Both the position numbers and the translations under genes were made by a program. This document shows, piece after piece, positions 7,756 through 8,811 of a DNA stretch of 8,811 bases; the stretch's first letter is position 1, and the number at the start of each line of letters is the position of its first letter. This DNA comes from Acidobacteriota bacterium. GTDB taxonomy: Bacteria; Acidobacteriota; Terriglobia; Bryobacterales; Bryobacteraceae. The notes under the pieces were generated by a model, which was not told where the DNA came from, searched no databases, and saw nothing but the letters and a program-made list of their open reading frames with translations. Where the stretch lies: positions 1-8,811 of the forward strand of contig CANNLB010000055.1 of the NCBI GenBank assembly GCA_947505565.1. Direction: 5' to 3'.

Positions 7756-7775
7756 TGTGCGTATCTTATCAAGAG
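7756..7775. promoter_or_regulatory. 20-bp divergent start region with shared -10-like box
   Basis: The two divergent ATGs (7755 on minus, 7776 on plus) are separated by 20 bases that contain TATCTTATC at 7762-7770. On the plus strand this offers TATCTT (7762-7767), and on the minus strand TAAGAT (7768-7763); each matches the TATAAT consensus at four of six positions and ends seven to eight bases before its ATG. That placement would suit leaderless or nearly leaderless messages in both directions. No recognisable -35 element lies at the right distance on either strand, so the real promoters could instead lie inside the opposite coding regions. Confidence 0.35.
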
Positions 7776-8811
7776 ATGGCGATCTTTGCGGCTTTGTTTG
7801 CCGTCACTTTCTATTCCGACGTCTTGCCTATCCTGGAACGTAGGTGCCTGTCCTGCCATCAGACGGGGGAGGCGGCTCCGATGCCACTGGCTACTTTCGG
7901 CGAAGCGCGCCCATTTGCAAAGGCAATCCGCGATGCGGTGACGTTCCACTCGATGCCCCCCGGCGGGGCCCTGCCCGGGGACGAAGTTGCCATTCTGCGG
8001 CAATGGGCGGCCCGACCGATCGAGGGCAATTCCCCCCGTAGTGCGGTCATGCCTGTGAGACCGACCGTGCGCGCTGACCTGACGCTCCGCATGCCGACGC
8101 CGTTCGTCGCGCCGGCGTCGCAGGCGGTCGACTATCAGCATTTTATTCTGCCGACTGGACTCGCCCAATCCCGGTGGGTTCAGGCGATTGAGATTCGGCC
8201 GGGCAACCACCGCGCGGTGCATCACGCGGTGGCTTTCGTCCGCACCGCTCGCAGCGAGTTTCTTCGGGGCGGGCGGCTATCGGTGGAAGACGAGGTGCTC
8301 GCGACTTATCTTCCCGGCGAGGGCGTTCTGCGACTGCCGCCCGGCCAAGCGAAACTTCTCCCCGCCGGTGCGGAACTCGTGCTGCAACTCCACTACACGG
8401 CCTCTTCCCAGCCTGAAGCGGACCAAACGGAGATTCTCCTTGAATTCGGCCCAACGCCGGTGGAGCGCGTCTACACGCTCAGCGTCGCGCAAGGCGAGTT
8501 CGCGATCCCTCCGTTCGCGAAAGCGTACCCGGTTACGGCGGAGTTCATCGTTCAAACCGGCGTGCGGATTCTCGCCGTTACTCCTCATATGCACTTGCGG
8601 GGACGGTCTTTTCGCGTCCTCGCCGGCGACACAGTGATCCTCGATCTCCCCCGTTATCGCTTCGACTGGCAACTCCGCCATCGTCTGCCGAGGCCGCTCA
8701 CCCTCGCGCGCGGTGAATGGATCCGCGTCGAGGCCACCTTCGATAACTCCCAAAACAACCCGCGCAACCCCGATCCAGCCGCCACCGTCCGGTGGGGCGA
8801 GCAAAGCTGGC
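7776..8811 (+). CDS. Cytochrome c fused to copper type II (PHM-like) monooxygenase domains, partial
   Basis: 345 complete codons are present and the frame runs off the right edge. After a short hydrophobic N-terminus (MAIFAALFAV) comes a cytochrome c module with CLSCH at 24-28, an APM motif (34-36) and a likely axial Met in MPPG (60-63). The rest matches the peptidylglycine alpha-hydroxylating monooxygenase fold: HH at 149-150 and LHYT at 205-208 correspond to the three His ligands of the CuH site, and HMHLRGRSF at 271-279 supplies two His of the CuM site. YRFDWQ (294-299), DNSQNNPRNPDP (323-334) and WGEQSW (340-345) are typical of the bacterial group, and the CuM methionine is expected a few residues beyond the edge. 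The protein probably acts in the periplasm; its substrate is unknown, and many bacterial relatives have no shown activity. The start is uncertain: the leader lacks the usual positive charge and there is no good Shine-Dalgarno. It is divergent from the operon. Confidence 0.85.
   Translation, partial: MAIFAALFAVTFYSDVLPILERRCLSCHQTGEAAPMPLATFGEARPFAKAIRDAVTFHSMPPGGALPGDEVAILRQWAARPIEGNSPRSAVMPVRPTVRADLTLRMPTPFVAPASQAVDYQHFILPTGLAQSRWVQAIEIRPGNHRAVHHAVAFVRTARSEFLRGGRLSVEDEVLATYLPGEGVLRLPPGQAKLLPAGAELVLQLHYTASSQPEADQTEILLEFGPTPVERVYTLSVAQGEFAIPPFAKAYPVTAEFIVQTGVRILAVTPHMHLRGRSFRVLAGDTVILDLPRYRFDWQLRHRLPRPLTLARGEWIRVEATFDNSQNNPRNPDPAATVRWGEQSW

Noticed and set aside
7279..7843. Plus-strand frames (7279-7731, 7421-7843) opposite the N-terminal part of diheme gene A
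   Set aside because: Shadows of the conserved DUF1549 and cytochrome coding sequence; the second also overlaps the real plus-strand gene in another frame.
7728..8804. Minus-strand open frames (7728-8225, 8277-8804) opposite the heme-copper gene
   Set aside because: They are Arg-rich with no motif, while the plus strand reads continuously through CxxCH, HH, LHYT and HMH motifs.

Overview
The window holds four tightly packed genes on the minus strand (326-7755), one divergent gene on the plus strand that runs off the right edge (7776-8811), and the first 35 codons of another minus-strand gene cut by the left edge (1-105). The mix of planctomycete-type cytochrome c/DUF1549/DUF1553 proteins, DUF1501 proteins and a cytochrome c-copper monooxygenase-like protein is typical of Acidobacteriota of the Solibacter/Bryobacter type, and is also found in Planctomycetota and Verrucomicrobiota. 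I favour an acidobacterium because the heme proteins are compact and lack large carbohydrate-binding inserts, and because the heme-copper fusion is of the kind common there. This is an inference: no rRNA or other marker gene is present.

Layout, in the direction of transcription of the minus-strand cluster: a diheme DUF1549/DUF1553 protein A (7755-5515), DUF1501 protein A (5509-4097), a diheme DUF1549/DUF1553 protein B (4073-1680), and DUF1501 protein B (1675-326). The gaps are 5, 23 and 4 bases, so this reads as one operon built of two heme-protein/DUF1501 pairs. Inside each pair the ribosome binding site of the DUF1501 gene lies across or next to the stop codon of the heme-protein gene. Between the pairs there is no visible Shine-Dalgarno sequence. 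The two pairs differ at the motif level, so they look like two subfamilies sitting side by side rather than a fresh tandem copy.

Only 20 bases separate the start of the operon from the start of the divergent plus-strand gene, which encodes an exported cytochrome c fused to a peptidylglycine monooxygenase-like copper fold. The sequence stops just before the expected methionine ligand of the second copper site. All five proteins appear to be exported. The two large proteins and the divergent protein carry five CxxCH heme sites in total and have Sec-type leaders (weak in the divergent protein). The two DUF1501 proteins have twin-arginine N-termini and belong to an alkaline phosphatase-like fold. 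Together they suggest an envelope-located redox/hydrolase module whose substrate cannot be read from the sequence.

Downstream of the operon lie about 220 bases without a gene, then the start of a gene resembling the N-terminus of DUF4338 (DruA-like/transposase-associated) proteins. This hints at a mobile or defence-related neighbour to the left. I find no RNA gene, CRISPR array, complete insertion sequence or convincing rho-independent terminator.
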